From contig NZ_JBLZPK010000033.1 in NCBI RefSeq assembly GCF_049199905.1, positions 62,001 to 126,000 on the forward strand: DNA of 64,000 bases, read 5' to 3'. Shown one piece after another: positions 8,047 to 16,665 of this stretch (within the stretch, counting starts at the first letter, position 1; each line of letters starts with the position of its first letter). The translations under genes and the position numbers were made by a program. This stretch comes from Shinella sp032095155 (lineage in GTDB: Bacteria > Pseudomonadota > Alphaproteobacteria > Rhizobiales > Rhizobiaceae). The notes below the pieces were generated by a model, which saw nothing but the letters and a program-made list of their open reading frames with translations, did not search any database and was not told the DNA's origin.

Positions 8047-8661
8047 TCACCCATCGTGACGGGCGAGAAAGGCTTCTGCGTCAAGTTTGCGAAAGTCGTC
8101 CAAAGCGCCGCGCAGCCGGGCATGATCCCAGTCCCACCAGGCGAGTTTTTCCATGCGCTCGGCGATGTTTCTCGGGAACCGTTCGCGGATCACCTTGGCC
8201 GCGACGCCGCCAACGATCGTGTAGGGTTCGACGTCCTTTGTGACGACGGCACCGGAGCCTATGACAGCGCCGTTACCGATCGTGACACCCGGCAGGATGG
8301 TCGATCCATGGCCGATCCACACATCGTGGCCGATGGTGACGCGATGCTCGCGCCGCCACGAGAAGAATTCGGCCTCAGGCTCCGCATCCGGCCAGTAATC
8401 GTTGGCGCGGTAGGTGAAGTGATGCAGCGTCGCACGCCACATCGGATGGTTCGTGGCGTTGATACGCACGGACGCCGCGATATTGGCGAACTTGCCGATC
8501 GTCGCACACCAGACGGAGCCGCCGTTCATGATGTAGGAATAGTCGCCGATCTCGGCTTCGCTGACGCGGCAGTTCTCGTCAATTTCCGTATAGCGGCCGA
8601 GAACCGTGTCGGAGACCACGGCCGTCGGGTGGATCAGCGGCGTTTCGGACAATTTGGTCAT
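8047..8661 (-). CDS. Hexapeptide-repeat acetyltransferase of the phn locus
   Basis: This 204-residue protein is a left-handed beta-helix acyltransferase of the xenobiotic/chloramphenicol acetyltransferase type, of the subgroup regularly found in phosphonate operons. Hexapeptide turns are visible at IGDYSYIMNGGSVWCATIGKF and again at ATIL/PGVTIGNGAVIGSGAVVTKD; the catalytic-type His is within NHPMW. Acetylation of aminophosphonates is the role of the unrelated GNAT protein PhnO in E. coli; a comparable role here is inference. The start overlaps the phnL stop (ATGA, 8658-8661), so it is the last gene of the phnG-to-L run. The frame extends upstream to 9252, but that part is a shadow of phnL. 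Confidence 0.9.
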   Translation of the reverse strand: MTKLSETPLIHPTAVVSDTVLGRYTEIDENCRVSEAEIGDYSYIMNGGSVWCATIGKFANIAASVRINATNHPMWRATLHHFTYRANDYWPDAEPEAEFFSWRREHRVTIGHDVWIGHGSTILPGVTIGNGAVIGSGAVVTKDVEPYTIVGGVAAKVIRERFPRNIAERMEKLAWWDWDHARLRGALDDFRKLDAEAFLARHDG

Positions 8662-9365
8662 GCGGCAGACTTTCGCGGTGAGAAGGCCGAGACATCGACG
8701 ATGCGGTCGGCGACCTTTTCGCGCACGTCCTCGTCGTGGAAGATGCCGAGAAGCGCCACGCCGGCCGCCTTCTTTTCCTCGATCATGCCGACCACGACCG
8801 CACGGTTCTTCGCATCGAGCGAGGCTGTCGGTTCGTCGAGCAGCAGGATGCGGTGATCGGTGATGAAGCCGCGGGCAATGTTGACGCGCTGCTGCTCGCC
8901 GCCGGAGAAGGTGGCGGGCGGCAGTTGCCAGAGTTCGCGCGGCAGGTTGAGGCGCGCCAGCATCGCTTCTGCCGTCTCCTGCGCCTCGGCAGCAGCGACA
9001 CCGCGTGCCGTGAGCGGTTCGGCCACCACATCGACGGCTGCGACACGCGGCACGGTGCGCAGAAACTGGCTGACATAACCGAGCGTCGCGCTGCGCACCG
9101 ACAGGATGGTGCGCGGATCGGCGATCGCGAGATCGAGCAGGCGACCGCCATGCTCGATCAGGATCTGGCCGCTGTCGACGGCATAGTTGCCATAGACCAT
9201 CTTGAGCAGCGAGCTCTTGCCGATGCCGGACGGGCCGCCCAGCACGACGCATTCGCCTGCTTTTACCGAGAAGCTCACATTGGACATAACGGGCAGGCGG
9301 ATGCCGTCGCGAAGATGCATCGTGAAACTCTTCGCGACTTCGGAAACAACGAGGGGTGTCGGCAT
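8658..9365 (-). CDS. phnL: C-P lyase complex ABC-type ATPase PhnL
   Basis: PhnL is an ABC-family nucleotide-binding protein needed with PhnG, PhnH and PhnI to form alpha-D-ribose 1-methylphosphonate 5-triphosphate. The 235-residue protein shows Walker A GPSGIGKSS, signature FSGGEQQRVNIAR and Walker B ILLLDEPTASLD, followed by HDED. I take the ATG at 9365 (MPTPLVVSEVAKSF), two bases after the phnK stop; the longer open frame to 9995 duplicates phnK in another frame. It is coupled to the downstream acetyltransferase by a 4-base overlap. Confidence 0.95.
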   Translation of the reverse strand: MPTPLVVSEVAKSFTMHLRDGIRLPVMSNVSFSVKAGECVVLGGPSGIGKSSLLKMVYGNYAVDSGQILIEHGGRLLDLAIADPRTILSVRSATLGYVSQFLRTVPRVAAVDVVAEPLTARGVAAAEAQETAEAMLARLNLPRELWQLPPATFSGGEQQRVNIARGFITDHRILLLDEPTASLDAKNRAVVVGMIEEKKAAGVALLGIFHDEDVREKVADRIVDVSAFSPRKSAA

Positions 9366-9367
9366 GG

Positions 9368-10144
9368 TTACACCTGAAGGATCGAGGAAACGAGGAGCTG
9401 CGTATAGGCTTCGCGCGGATCGTCGAGCACGCGGTCGGTCAGGCCCTGCTCGATGACGAGGCCATCCTTCATCACCATCATGCGGTGCGACAGGAGGCGC
9501 GCGACGGCCAGATCGTGCGTGACGATGATCGCCGAGAGGCCGAGATCCTGGACGAGGCCGCGCAGCAGATCGAGCAGGCGGGCCTGCACCGAAACGTCGA
9601 GGCCGCCGGTCGGCTCGTCCATGAAGATCAGGCGCGGCGCGGTCACGAGATTGCGGGCGATCTGCAGGCGCTGGCGCATGCCGCCGGAAAAGGCGCGCGG
9701 CTGGTCGTCGATGCGGTCGGTGCTGATCTCCACCCGCCGCAGCCAGTCGCCGGCCGTCTCGCGGATCTTGCCATAGTGTCGGTCGCCGACGGCCATCAGC
9801 CGCTCGCCGACATTGGCGCCGGCCGAGACGGCCATGCGCAGGCCATCGGCCGGGTTCTGGTGCACGAAACCCCAGTCGGTGCGCATCAGGAAGCGGCGCT
9901 CCGCCTCGCTCATGCGGGAGAGTTCGCGCATATCGCCGTCGCGCATACGGTATTCGACGGCACCCGAGGTCGGCATCAGGCGGGTGGCAAGGCAATTGAG
10001 CAGCGTCGTCTTGCCGGAACCGGATTCGCCAACGATCGCCAGCACTTCACCCGGCCAGAGATCGAAGGAGACGTTCTGGCAGCCGATGCGCGCGCCGTAG
10101 AATTTCGAGATGTCGCGGACTTTGAGAAGCGGCATGTCGGTCAT
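9368..10144 (-). CDS. phnK: C-P lyase complex ABC-type ATPase PhnK
   Basis: PhnK is an ABC ATPase that docks on the PhnGHIJ core complex through PhnJ; it is not a transporter subunit despite its fold. The 258-residue protein has Walker A GESGSGKTT, signature FSGGMRQRLQIAR, Walker B LIFMDEPTGGLD and the switch region IIVTHDL. Its start overlaps the phnJ stop as ATGA (10141-10144), consistent with stoichiometric synthesis of the complex. Confidence 0.96.
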   Translation of the reverse strand: MTDMPLLKVRDISKFYGARIGCQNVSFDLWPGEVLAIVGESGSGKTTLLNCLATRLMPTSGAVEYRMRDGDMRELSRMSEAERRFLMRTDWGFVHQNPADGLRMAVSAGANVGERLMAVGDRHYGKIRETAGDWLRRVEISTDRIDDQPRAFSGGMRQRLQIARNLVTAPRLIFMDEPTGGLDVSVQARLLDLLRGLVQDLGLSAIIVTHDLAVARLLSHRMMVMKDGLVIEQGLTDRVLDDPREAYTQLLVSSILQV

Positions 10145-11025
10145 TCGGCAGCCTCCTTGTTATAGGCAAGATGACCACGGTGGCCGTGGGCGCAACGGTT
10201 TTCGCAATGGTCGGTATCCGAGCAGACGAACATCCGCCCGCCCTTGTCGTCGAGCACCACTTCGTCGAGATAGACATTGTCAGCGCCGCACAACGCGCAG
10301 GGTTTGTCGAAGCTCTGGATCTCGAAGGGATGGTCCTCGAAATCGAGGCTGACGACCTCGGTATAGGGCGGCACCGCATAGATGCGCTTCTCGCGGCCGG
10401 CGCCGAAGAGCTGGAGCGCCTCGGACATGTGCATCTTCGGATTGTCGAATTTCGGTGTCGGCGACGGGTCCATCACATAGCGCCCCTCCACCTTCACCGG
10501 ATAGGCATAGGTCGTGGCGATATGGCCGTTGCGGGCGATATCCTCGTAGAGCTTGACATGCATGAGGCCGTATTCCTCCAGCGCATGCATCTTGCGCGTC
10601 TCGGTCTCGCGCGGTTCGAGGAAGCGCAAGGGTTCCGGGATCGGCACCTGATAGACGAGCGTCTGGCCGGCCGTCAGCTTCTCCTCGGGGATGCGGTGGC
10701 GCGTCTGGATGATCGTCGCCTCGCGCGTCTTGGTCGTGACAGCCACATTGGCGACCTTCTGGAAAAAGGCGCGGATGGAGACCGCGTTGGTCGTATCATC
10801 CGCTCCCTGGTCGATGACCTTCAGCACATCCTCAGGGCCGAGGATCGCCGCCGTCACCTGCACGCCGCCGGTGCCCCAGCCATAGGGCATGGGCATTTCG
10901 CGCGACGCGAAGGGCACCTGATAGCCGGGGATGGCGATCGCTTTCAGGATCGCACGGCGGATCATGCGTTTGGTCTGTTCGTCGAGATAGGCGAAATTGT
11001 AGGTCGCCAGTTCTGCCGTGCTCAT
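10141..11025 (-). CDS. phnJ: Carbon-phosphorus lyase PhnJ (radical SAM)
   Basis: PhnJ cleaves the C-P bond of alpha-D-ribose 1-methylphosphonate 5-phosphate, releasing the alkane and a cyclic ribose phosphate, using a 4Fe-4S cluster and SAM. In this 294-residue protein the cysteines sit at 243, 246, 268 and 274 (CALC and CSDTDHC), each two residues later than E. coli Cys241, 244, 266 and 272. Gly34 (AIPGYQVP) corresponds to the glycyl-radical Gly32. All catalytic residues are therefore present. It overlaps phnI and phnK by four bases on each side. Confidence 0.97.
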   Translation of the reverse strand: MSTAELATYNFAYLDEQTKRMIRRAILKAIAIPGYQVPFASREMPMPYGWGTGGVQVTAAILGPEDVLKVIDQGADDTTNAVSIRAFFQKVANVAVTTKTREATIIQTRHRIPEEKLTAGQTLVYQVPIPEPLRFLEPRETETRKMHALEEYGLMHVKLYEDIARNGHIATTYAYPVKVEGRYVMDPSPTPKFDNPKMHMSEALQLFGAGREKRIYAVPPYTEVVSLDFEDHPFEIQSFDKPCALCGADNVYLDEVVLDDKGGRMFVCSDTDHCENRCAHGHRGHLAYNKEAAE

Positions 11026-12128
11026 TCTGCAGCCTCCGGAAGATCGGTGTCGGTGTTTTGCGCAGCCTCGTATTCGCGGCGCATGCGGCGCACGAGGTCG
11101 AGTTCAGCCTGGAAGTCCACGTAGTGCGGAAGCTTCAGGTGCTCGACGAAGCCGGTCGCCTGCACGTTGTCGGAATGGGAGATGACGAATTCCTCGTCCT
11201 GCGCCGGCGCCACGATATCCTCGCCGAACTCCTCCGCCCGCAGCGCCCGGTCGACCAGCGACATGGCCATGGCCTTGCGCTCGCTCTGGCCGAAAACGAG
11301 GCCATAACCGCGAGTGAACTGCGGCGGGTTCTTCGCCGAACCCTTGAACTGCGCGATCATCTGGCATTCGGTGATCTGGATGCGGCCAAGCGAGACGGCA
11401 AAGCCGAGTTCCGGCATATCCAGCTCCACCTCGACCTCGCCGATGCGCACTTCGCCGACGAAGGGATGGGTGCGGGCATAACCGCGCTGCGTGGAATAGC
11501 CGAGCGCCAGCAGGAAACCTTCGTCGCCACGGGCGAGCGCCTGCAGGCGCAGGTCGCGGGCCATCGGGAATTCCAGTGGTTCACGGGTAATATCGCCGGC
11601 GACATGACCGTCCGGCATAGCGCCGTCCTCTTCGACCAGACCTTCGCCGGCCAGAATGTCGGAAACGCGCATGACCGGCTCGCCGGCTTCATCGCGCTCC
11701 AGCGGGGCATCGATCTCTTCGTCTGTCAGAAGCGACGGATCGAGCAGCCGGTGCGTATAGTCGAAGGTGGGGCCGAGCAGCTGGCCGCCCGGCAGATCCT
11801 TGTATGTCGCCGAGACGCGGCGTTCGACGAGCATCTCGCCCGTCTCGACGGGTTTGGAATAGCCGAAGCGCGGCAGCGTCGTGCGGTAGGCACGCAGGAT
11901 GAAGATCGCCTCGATCATGTCGCCCCGCGCCTGCCGGACGGCGAGTGCGGCAAGCGAACGATCGTAGAGCGAGGCCTCCGCCATCACGCGGTCGACGGCA
12001 AGGCCGAGCTGGGCGACGATCTGCTCGATGCCGATGGCCGGCAGCGAACGGTCGCCGCGTCGGCGGTCGGCCAGAAGGCGGTGGGCGTTGGAGATGGCGG
12101 CTTCGCCACCCTTGACGGCAACGTACAT
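11022..12128 (-). CDS. phnI: C-P lyase core subunit PhnI
   Basis: PhnI is the nucleosidase/transferase subunit that, with PhnG, PhnH and PhnL, attaches the phosphonate to the ribose of ATP. The 368-residue protein is close to the family length (about 355-370) and begins with the conserved MYVAVKGGEAAISNAHRLL. The QLGLAVDRVMAEASLYD segment and the later VDFQAELDLVRRMRREYE are typical. It lies two bases after phnH and overlaps phnJ by four. A short acidic tail (NTDTDLPEAAE) follows the conserved part. Confidence 0.96.
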   Translation of the reverse strand: MYVAVKGGEAAISNAHRLLADRRRGDRSLPAIGIEQIVAQLGLAVDRVMAEASLYDRSLAALAVRQARGDMIEAIFILRAYRTTLPRFGYSKPVETGEMLVERRVSATYKDLPGGQLLGPTFDYTHRLLDPSLLTDEEIDAPLERDEAGEPVMRVSDILAGEGLVEEDGAMPDGHVAGDITREPLEFPMARDLRLQALARGDEGFLLALGYSTQRGYARTHPFVGEVRIGEVEVELDMPELGFAVSLGRIQITECQMIAQFKGSAKNPPQFTRGYGLVFGQSERKAMAMSLVDRALRAEEFGEDIVAPAQDEEFVISHSDNVQATGFVEHLKLPHYVDFQAELDLVRRMRREYEAAQNTDTDLPEAAE

Positions 12129-12130
12129 GG

Positions 12131-12739
12131 TTACGCCTCTTTCACGCTGATGACGGTGGTGCGCGGCAGGCAGATGATCCTGTCGCCGGCAACGAGGATC
12201 AGATCGACGCCGCGCGGGAATTTATGGCGGTTCTCCGCCCAGAACTGCGGGAACATGTCGGGCAGGCCGACCGGCGCGATGTCTTCTTGCGTGCGGATGC
12301 CAGGCCCCTTCAGGACGAGTGGCCGACCGCCGTCGAAGGCTTCGATCTCGACGACCAGCGTCGTGGAACGATCCGGATATTCCTGCGTGCCCTGCGCGAA
12401 GAGGCAGAAATTCGGCAGCATCGCGCCCTTTTCGATGAAGGCGAAGCGGGCGTTCTGGCGCTCGTCCGCCAACACCGCGCCGGCATTGAAGGCGAGCCAG
12501 CCGGGCAAGGCGGAGGCGGCGAGCGCCGGCGTCAGCCAGACGGTGGTGTCGTGATCGCACAGCGTCAGCGCGATGGCACCGGCAGCCGGCGTCATCGGTT
12601 TCGGCGGCGTGACGTTGGCGGCGATATCGCCGATCGTGCCCGGACGGGCCATGCAATCCATCAGCGTGCGGAAGACGGCCTGGGCCTGAAAGACCGGCTC
12701 CTGAAAACCGCCGGAAAAGGCGAGCGTATCCAATGACAT
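12131..12739 (-). CDS. phnH: C-P lyase core subunit PhnH
   Basis: PhnH is a small subunit of the C-P lyase core with a fold related to PLP-dependent transferases but without the cofactor. The 202-residue protein matches the family length and shows the conserved FRTLMDCMARPG near the N-terminus and GPGI in the middle. Its start codon shares one base with the phnG stop (TGATG). It acts only in complex with PhnG, PhnI and PhnJ. Confidence 0.95.
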   Translation of the reverse strand: MSLDTLAFSGGFQEPVFQAQAVFRTLMDCMARPGTIGDIAANVTPPKPMTPAAGAIALTLCDHDTTVWLTPALAASALPGWLAFNAGAVLADERQNARFAFIEKGAMLPNFCLFAQGTQEYPDRSTTLVVEIEAFDGGRPLVLKGPGIRTQEDIAPVGLPDMFPQFWAENRHKFPRGVDLILVAGDRIICLPRTTVISVKEA

Positions 12740-13218
12740 CAGTCCTCTCCGCGAACCATGGTGAAGAAATCGACGCGGGTGGCTGCCGTCTGGCGGGCTT
12801 TTTCGGCATCCTCATCGGCGATGCGCGCCGCGATGACGGAAAGCAGCGCATCCACTTCGGCCCGGTGGGCCGGCTGCTGGAAGAGCGCATCGAAGATCGC
12901 CGAAAGCCGGGCCTTCGCGCCATCGGTACCAAGCGCTTGGCCATGACCGACCGTGCCATCCGCAAGACGGATGCTGGCGCGGCTCACCGTCGCCTCGCCG
13001 AGATTGAACGGCGCTCCACCGCCGCCGATGCGACCGCGCACCATGACGAGACCCGTTTCCGGGCCGCGCACCGGCTGCACCACCGGCTTGTCCGCGAGCG
13101 CATCGAATGCCGCCTGCAACTCGGCCCGGCTTGCCTTCGCAAGCAGACCCATCGCCCTCTGCCGGTCCGCCACCGCACCCTTCGCGGCGGCCTCGGTCCT
13201 TTTTTCCACTGATGCCAT
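12739..13218 (-). CDS. phnG: C-P lyase core subunit PhnG
   Basis: PhnG is the small scaffold subunit of the PhnGHIJ complex. The 159-residue protein has the family pattern RQRAMGLLAKAS, then a central VMVRGRIGGGGAPFNLGEATVSRASIRL stretch (shown here in part as FNLGEATVSRASIRL) and GHGQALGTD. It is the first gene of the lyase run; its promoter region holds a perfect 18-base palindrome 15 bases upstream of the ATG and a Pho box about 68 bases upstream. Confidence 0.95.
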   Translation of the reverse strand: MASVEKRTEAAAKGAVADRQRAMGLLAKASRAELQAAFDALADKPVVQPVRGPETGLVMVRGRIGGGGAPFNLGEATVSRASIRLADGTVGHGQALGTDGAKARLSAIFDALFQQPAHRAEVDALLSVIAARIADEDAEKARQTAATRVDFFTMVRGED

Positions 13219-13233
13219 TGCCTCATCTCCAAA

Positions 13234-13251
13234 TGTCTATTAATCTAGACA
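13234..13251. promoter_or_regulatory. Candidate PhnF operator (perfect inverted repeat)
   Basis: TGTCTATTAATCTAGACA is a perfect inverted repeat, TGTCTA-N6-TAGACA, between the divergent phnG and phnF genes and close to the phnG start. A related half, TGTCTTAATC, recurs at 13269-13278. HutC-type GntR repressors bind palindromes of this kind, often with TNTAGACNA-like cores. Assignment to PhnF is inferred from position. Confidence 0.75.
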
Positions 13252-13285
13252 ACCGAACATCTAAGTCTTGTCTTAATCGGCCGGA

Positions 13286-13303
13286 ATGACAAGGGTGTGA
13301 CAG
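13286..13303 (-). promoter_or_regulatory. Pho box upstream of phnG
   Basis: On the minus strand: CTGTCAC-N4-TTGTCAT, two half-sites 11 bases apart, each one or two changes from CTGTCAT. It points toward phnG and overlaps the GTG at 13297 that could otherwise be taken as the phnF start. This supports PhoB activation of phnGHIJKL with PhnF repression superimposed. Confidence 0.7.
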
Positions 13304-13326
13304 AGGGCGAAATCGCGGGGGCGAAA

Positions 13327-14055
13327 ATGGTGGAACGGCAATCGGGCGTGGCGCTCTGGCGGCAGATTGCCGACCGCATGCGCCTTGCGATCAACAATGG
13401 CGATTTCGACGAAACCGGCATGATGCCGCCGGAAATGACGCTGGCCGCCCGCTTCGGCGTCAACCGCCACACGGTGCGCAGCGCCATGGCGGCACTGGCG
13501 GAAGAAGGCATCGTGCGCCCCATCCAGGGCATCGGCACCCGCATCGAGCGGCGCGACCGGCTGCGCTTTCCGATTTCGAAGCGCACACGCTTTTCGCAGG
13601 GCCTCGGCAATCAGACGCGCGACATCGAAAGCAAGATGCTGGAGGCGGCAACCGAGGTTGCACCATCGATCGTGGCCGAAGCCCTCGGGCTCCCCATCGG
13701 CACGCTCTGTGTGCGCATGGAAACCGTCAATAGCGCCGACAAACGCCCCATCTCGCGCGCGACTCATTATTTCCCGGCCGACCGTTTCGGCGAGATCGGC
13801 GGGATTTTCGAGCAGACCCGCTCCGTCACCGCTTCCTTCCGCGAGCTCGGCGTCGCCGACTATGTGCGCCGCTCAACGGAAATCTCGGCCATTCACGCCG
13901 AGGGCGACGATATCCGGCACCTGAAGCTTTCGCCCGGTGCGATCATCCTCGTCGCGACAGCCATCAACACCGACCTTGCGGGAACGCCGATCCAGTTTTC
14001 CCGCACCCGCTTCGCCGCCGACCGTGTCAAGCTGACAGTGGAGCCGGAAGCCTAA
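13327..14055 (+). CDS. phnF: GntR/HutC-family phosphonate regulator PhnF
   Basis: PhnF is a GntR-family repressor of the HutC subgroup. The 242-residue protein has an N-terminal winged helix-turn-helix (ALWRQIADRMRLAI, MTLAARFGVNRHTVRSAMAAL) and a C-terminal UTRA effector domain with the usual ISRATHYFPADRF and VATAINTDLAGTPIQFSRTRF. The frame is open from a GTG at 13297, but that codon lies inside a Pho box; the ATG at 13327 gives MVERQSGVALWRQ, the usual beginning. It is divergent from phnG and overlaps the convergent methyltransferase gene by its stop codon. Confidence 0.92.
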   Translation: MVERQSGVALWRQIADRMRLAINNGDFDETGMMPPEMTLAARFGVNRHTVRSAMAALAEEGIVRPIQGIGTRIERRDRLRFPISKRTRFSQGLGNQTRDIESKMLEAATEVAPSIVAEALGLPIGTLCVRMETVNSADKRPISRATHYFPADRFGEIGGIFEQTRSVTASFRELGVADYVRRSTEISAIHAEGDDIRHLKLSPGAIILVATAINTDLAGTPIQFSRTRFAADRVKLTVEPEA

Positions 14056-14834
14056 ACAGGCTTGCGGCAGCAGAGAATAAAGCGACGATAAAGCAGCGTG
14101 CGCAGCGTATTGCGCAGGTCCGCCGTCCGGCGTTGTGCCCTGGCGATGGGGGTGTGGGAACCGATCGTCATATCGCGGAAACCGGCCGCCTCCAGCAAGG
14201 GCAACACGCGCTCGACCGTCAGCCCGTCGCCAAAAGGCAGGCGCTGCATGATGCTGGAATGCCGATCGCTCATCGCGCCGTCATAATTCGGGTCGGTGCC
14301 GATGAACCGATCGAGCACCGCGATGGCGCGGCTCGCCAGCCGGCCGAGCCGCGTTGGGGCGGCCCAGTCGCCATCGAAGAACAGCAGCATGCCGCCGGGC
14401 TTCAGCATGCGGTGCCATTCCGCAAAGGCCTGCTCGGGCGTCGTCAGCGTCCATACGAGATGGCGGCAGACGATGGCATCATAGCTTTCGTCCGGCTCCA
14501 TCGGGTTTTCCGCGTCGGCGAGCAGAAAGCGAAGGCCCTTGGCGCGCTCATGCTTCTTGCGCGCCACCGACAACATCGCCTCGGAAAAATCGAGCGCCGT
14601 CACCTCGTGACCGAGCGACAGCAGCAGGCGCGTCACCTCCCCCGTACCGCAGGCAAGCTCCAGCACGCGGCGCGGCTCCGGCCCCAGATGCGCGCGGATC
14701 GCCGCCGCCCAGGCGTCGAATTCCGGCCCTTCGGGAATACGGTGGCCGAAGGCGAGATCGAAGGTTTGCGAGCGGCGGGACCAATAGTCCCGGATATCTT
14801 CCTTCAGATGGTCGTTGGAGAGCGTGCCGTGCAT
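14052..14834 (-). CDS. Class I SAM-dependent methyltransferase in the cobalamin-riboswitch operon
   Basis: This protein of about 260 residues is a Rossmann-fold methyltransferase: motif I VLELACGTGEVTRLLLSLG, acidic end of strand 2 VTALDFSEAML, and YDAIVCRHLVWTLTTPEQAF, LKPGGMLLFFDGDW later. The substrate is not recognisable. It is the distal gene of a B12-riboswitch-headed operon and its ATG shares one base with the ATPase stop (a GTG at 14837 is also in frame). Co-transcription with a corrinoid-type importer suggests that it modifies the imported cofactor or ligand, or is a B12-regulated enzyme; this is inference only. Confidence 0.85.
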   Translation of the reverse strand: MHGTLSNDHLKEDIRDYWSRRSQTFDLAFGHRIPEGPEFDAWAAAIRAHLGPEPRRVLELACGTGEVTRLLLSLGHEVTALDFSEAMLSVARKKHERAKGLRFLLADAENPMEPDESYDAIVCRHLVWTLTTPEQAFAEWHRMLKPGGMLLFFDGDWAAPTRLGRLASRAIAVLDRFIGTDPNYDGAMSDRHSSIMQRLPFGDGLTVERVLPLLEAAGFRDMTIGSHTPIARAQRRTADLRNTLRTLLYRRFILCCRKPV

Positions 14835-15640
14835 CACGCCCCCTCGTTGGCAACGAGTTTCAGCCGCGGCGGCCGCGGCTCCGGGCGGCGATAGCGGATG
14901 AAGCAGCCGCCGGCGCTGTCGCGCTCCACGTCCACGGTGACGCCGAAGACTTCCAGCAGACGCTGCGGCTCCAGCACCTTGGCCGGCGTGCCCAGCGCGA
15001 CGATGCGCCCACCCTGCATGACGGCGATTCGGTCGCAGAACATTGCGGCGTGGTTGAGATCGTGCAGGGCCGCAACGACCGTCAGCTCCTGCTCGCGCAC
15101 CAACTGGAGCAGGCTGATCTGGTGGCCAATATCGAGATGATTGGTCGGCTCGTCGAGCAGCAGGATCGGCGATTGCTGGGCAAGCGCACGAGCGATGTGC
15201 AGCCGCTGGCGCTCGCCGCCTGACAGTGTGTGCCAGAGCCGGCCGGCGAAATGTGCCATATCGACCTCCTCCAGCGCCCGGTCGACGATGGCGTCATCGG
15301 CCCGCGACCAGGGCGTGAGCGCGCCGAGATAGGGCGTACGGCCGAGCTCGACGGCCTGGCGCGCGGTGATGCGCTCGGTCGTTTCCGCCTGCTGCTCGAC
15401 AAAGGCGATGCGCCGGGCGATGGCCTGACGGCCGTGATCCGAAAGCGGCGTGCCGTCGAGCATGACGGCGCCGCCCTGCGGCTTGCGGATGCCTGACATC
15501 AGCGACATCAGGCTCGTCTTGCCGGAGCCGTTCGGGCCGATGATGCCGAGGAATTCGCCGGGGCGCACATCCAGCGAGACATCCGACAGGATGGTCGCAC
15601 CACCGGCCGACCAGTGCAGGTTTTTAGCAGACAGCGTCAC
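14834..15640 (-). CDS. FecCD/BtuCD-type ABC transporter ATP-binding protein
   Basis: This is the ATPase of a Fe-siderophore/cobalamin-type importer. The 268-residue protein has Walker A GPNGSGKTS, signature LSGGERQRLHIAR and Walker B ILLLDEPTNHLD, followed by ALHDLNHAAMFCDRIAVM, all typical of FecE/BtuD. The start is a GTG at 15640 preceded by a strong AGAGGAGG at 8-base spacing and overlapping the permease stop as GTGA; the much longer open frame upstream is a shadow of the permease. The cobalamin riboswitch ahead of the operon makes a corrinoid or cobalt-complex substrate the best guess. Confidence 0.92.
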   Translation of the reverse strand: MTLSAKNLHWSAGGATILSDVSLDVRPGEFLGIIGPNGSGKTSLMSLMSGIRKPQGGAVMLDGTPLSDHGRQAIARRIAFVEQQAETTERITARQAVELGRTPYLGALTPWSRADDAIVDRALEEVDMAHFAGRLWHTLSGGERQRLHIARALAQQSPILLLDEPTNHLDIGHQISLLQLVREQELTVVAALHDLNHAAMFCDRIAVMQGGRIVALGTPAKVLEPQRLLEVFGVTVDVERDSAGGCFIRYRRPEPRPPRLKLVANEGA

Positions 15641-16665
15641 AGGGCAGACCTCCTCTGGCTGAGGATGAGCGCGAAGGCGGGCGCGCCGAACAGTGCCGTG
15701 ATGACGCCGATGGGCAGGACCTGGCCGGGGATGATGACACGCGACAGCACATCCGCCACGATCATGAAGATGGCGCCGATCAGGGCAGAGGCCGGCAGAA
15801 GCAGGCCATGCCGCACGCCGACCACCATGCGCGCGGCATGGGGAATGACGAGGCCAACGAAGCCGATCGAGCCGACGATGGACACCATGGTCGCCGTCAT
15901 CAGCGCGGAAATGGCAATCAGCACGACATAGACCCGGCGCACGGGAATGCCGAGCGAGGCGGCCGATTCCGTGCCGAAGGTGAAGGCATCGAGCGCGCGG
16001 GCATGCCACAGGCACACGAGAAGCCCGAGGATCGCCACCGGAAGCGCCAGCCAGACATCCGGCCAGCGCACGCCCGAGAGATTGCCGAGCAGCCAGAACA
16101 TGATGCCGCGCGCCTGCTCCGCACTCGCCGCCTTGGTGACGATGAAGGAGGTGAGCGCGTTGAAGAGCTGCGAGCCGGCAATGCCGGCCAGGATGATCGC
16201 GCTCGTGCCGCGCCCGGCGCGCAAGGCGAGCGCGCTGACGAGGCCGAAAGCGACGAGCGCGCCGAGGAAGGCGCCGGCCGGCAGCGTTAGGGCACCGGCC
16301 CCGATACCGAGGATCGCCACGCTGACGGCACCGGTCGAAGCGCCGGCGGAGATGCCGAGAATATAGGGATCGGCCAGCGCATTGCGCAGCAGCGATTGCA
16401 GGATGACGCCGCAGAGCGCCAGGGCCGAGCCGCAGCAGGCCGCGACCATCGCGCGGCTCAGCCGGTAGTTCCAGATGATGCCCTCGTCGATCGGCTCCAG
16501 CGGGTAGCCGGCATGCCAGAGGCGGTTGGCCACCGTCTTGGCGACCACGTCGAGAGGGATGGCCGTCTCGCCGACGGCGGCGCCGACGCCGAGCGCAAAC
16601 AGCAGCAGAAGGAGCGCCGCGAAAGCGGCGCCCGTCCGAAGCAGGATGGGACGATCGGAGATCAC
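15637..16665 (-). CDS. FecCD/BtuC-family ABC transporter permease
   Basis: This 342-residue integral membrane protein belongs to the FecCD family that forms the channel for iron-siderophore, heme and vitamin B12 uptake. It is highly hydrophobic, with the family segments LSRAMVAACCGSALALCGVILQ, NALADPYILGISAGASTGAV and IVGSIGFVGLVIPHAARM (residues shown in part). It overlaps the binding-protein stop and the ATPase start by four bases each. Function in corrinoid uptake is inferred from the riboswitch. Confidence 0.92.
   Translation of the reverse strand: MISDRPILLRTGAAFAALLLLLFALGVGAAVGETAIPLDVVAKTVANRLWHAGYPLEPIDEGIIWNYRLSRAMVAACCGSALALCGVILQSLLRNALADPYILGISAGASTGAVSVAILGIGAGALTLPAGAFLGALVAFGLVSALALRAGRGTSAIILAGIAGSQLFNALTSFIVTKAASAEQARGIMFWLLGNLSGVRWPDVWLALPVAILGLLVCLWHARALDAFTFGTESAASLGIPVRRVYVVLIAISALMTATMVSIVGSIGFVGLVIPHAARMVVGVRHGLLLPASALIGAIFMIVADVLSRVIIPGQVLPIGVITALFGAPAFALILSQRRSAL

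Noticed and set aside
10171..11124. Open plus-strand frames opposite phnI and phnJ
   Set aside because: They are shadows of the lyase genes; composition and lack of motifs exclude coding.
13297..13326. GTG start for phnF at 13297
   Set aside because: The codon lies inside a Pho box and adds ten residues not typical of the family.
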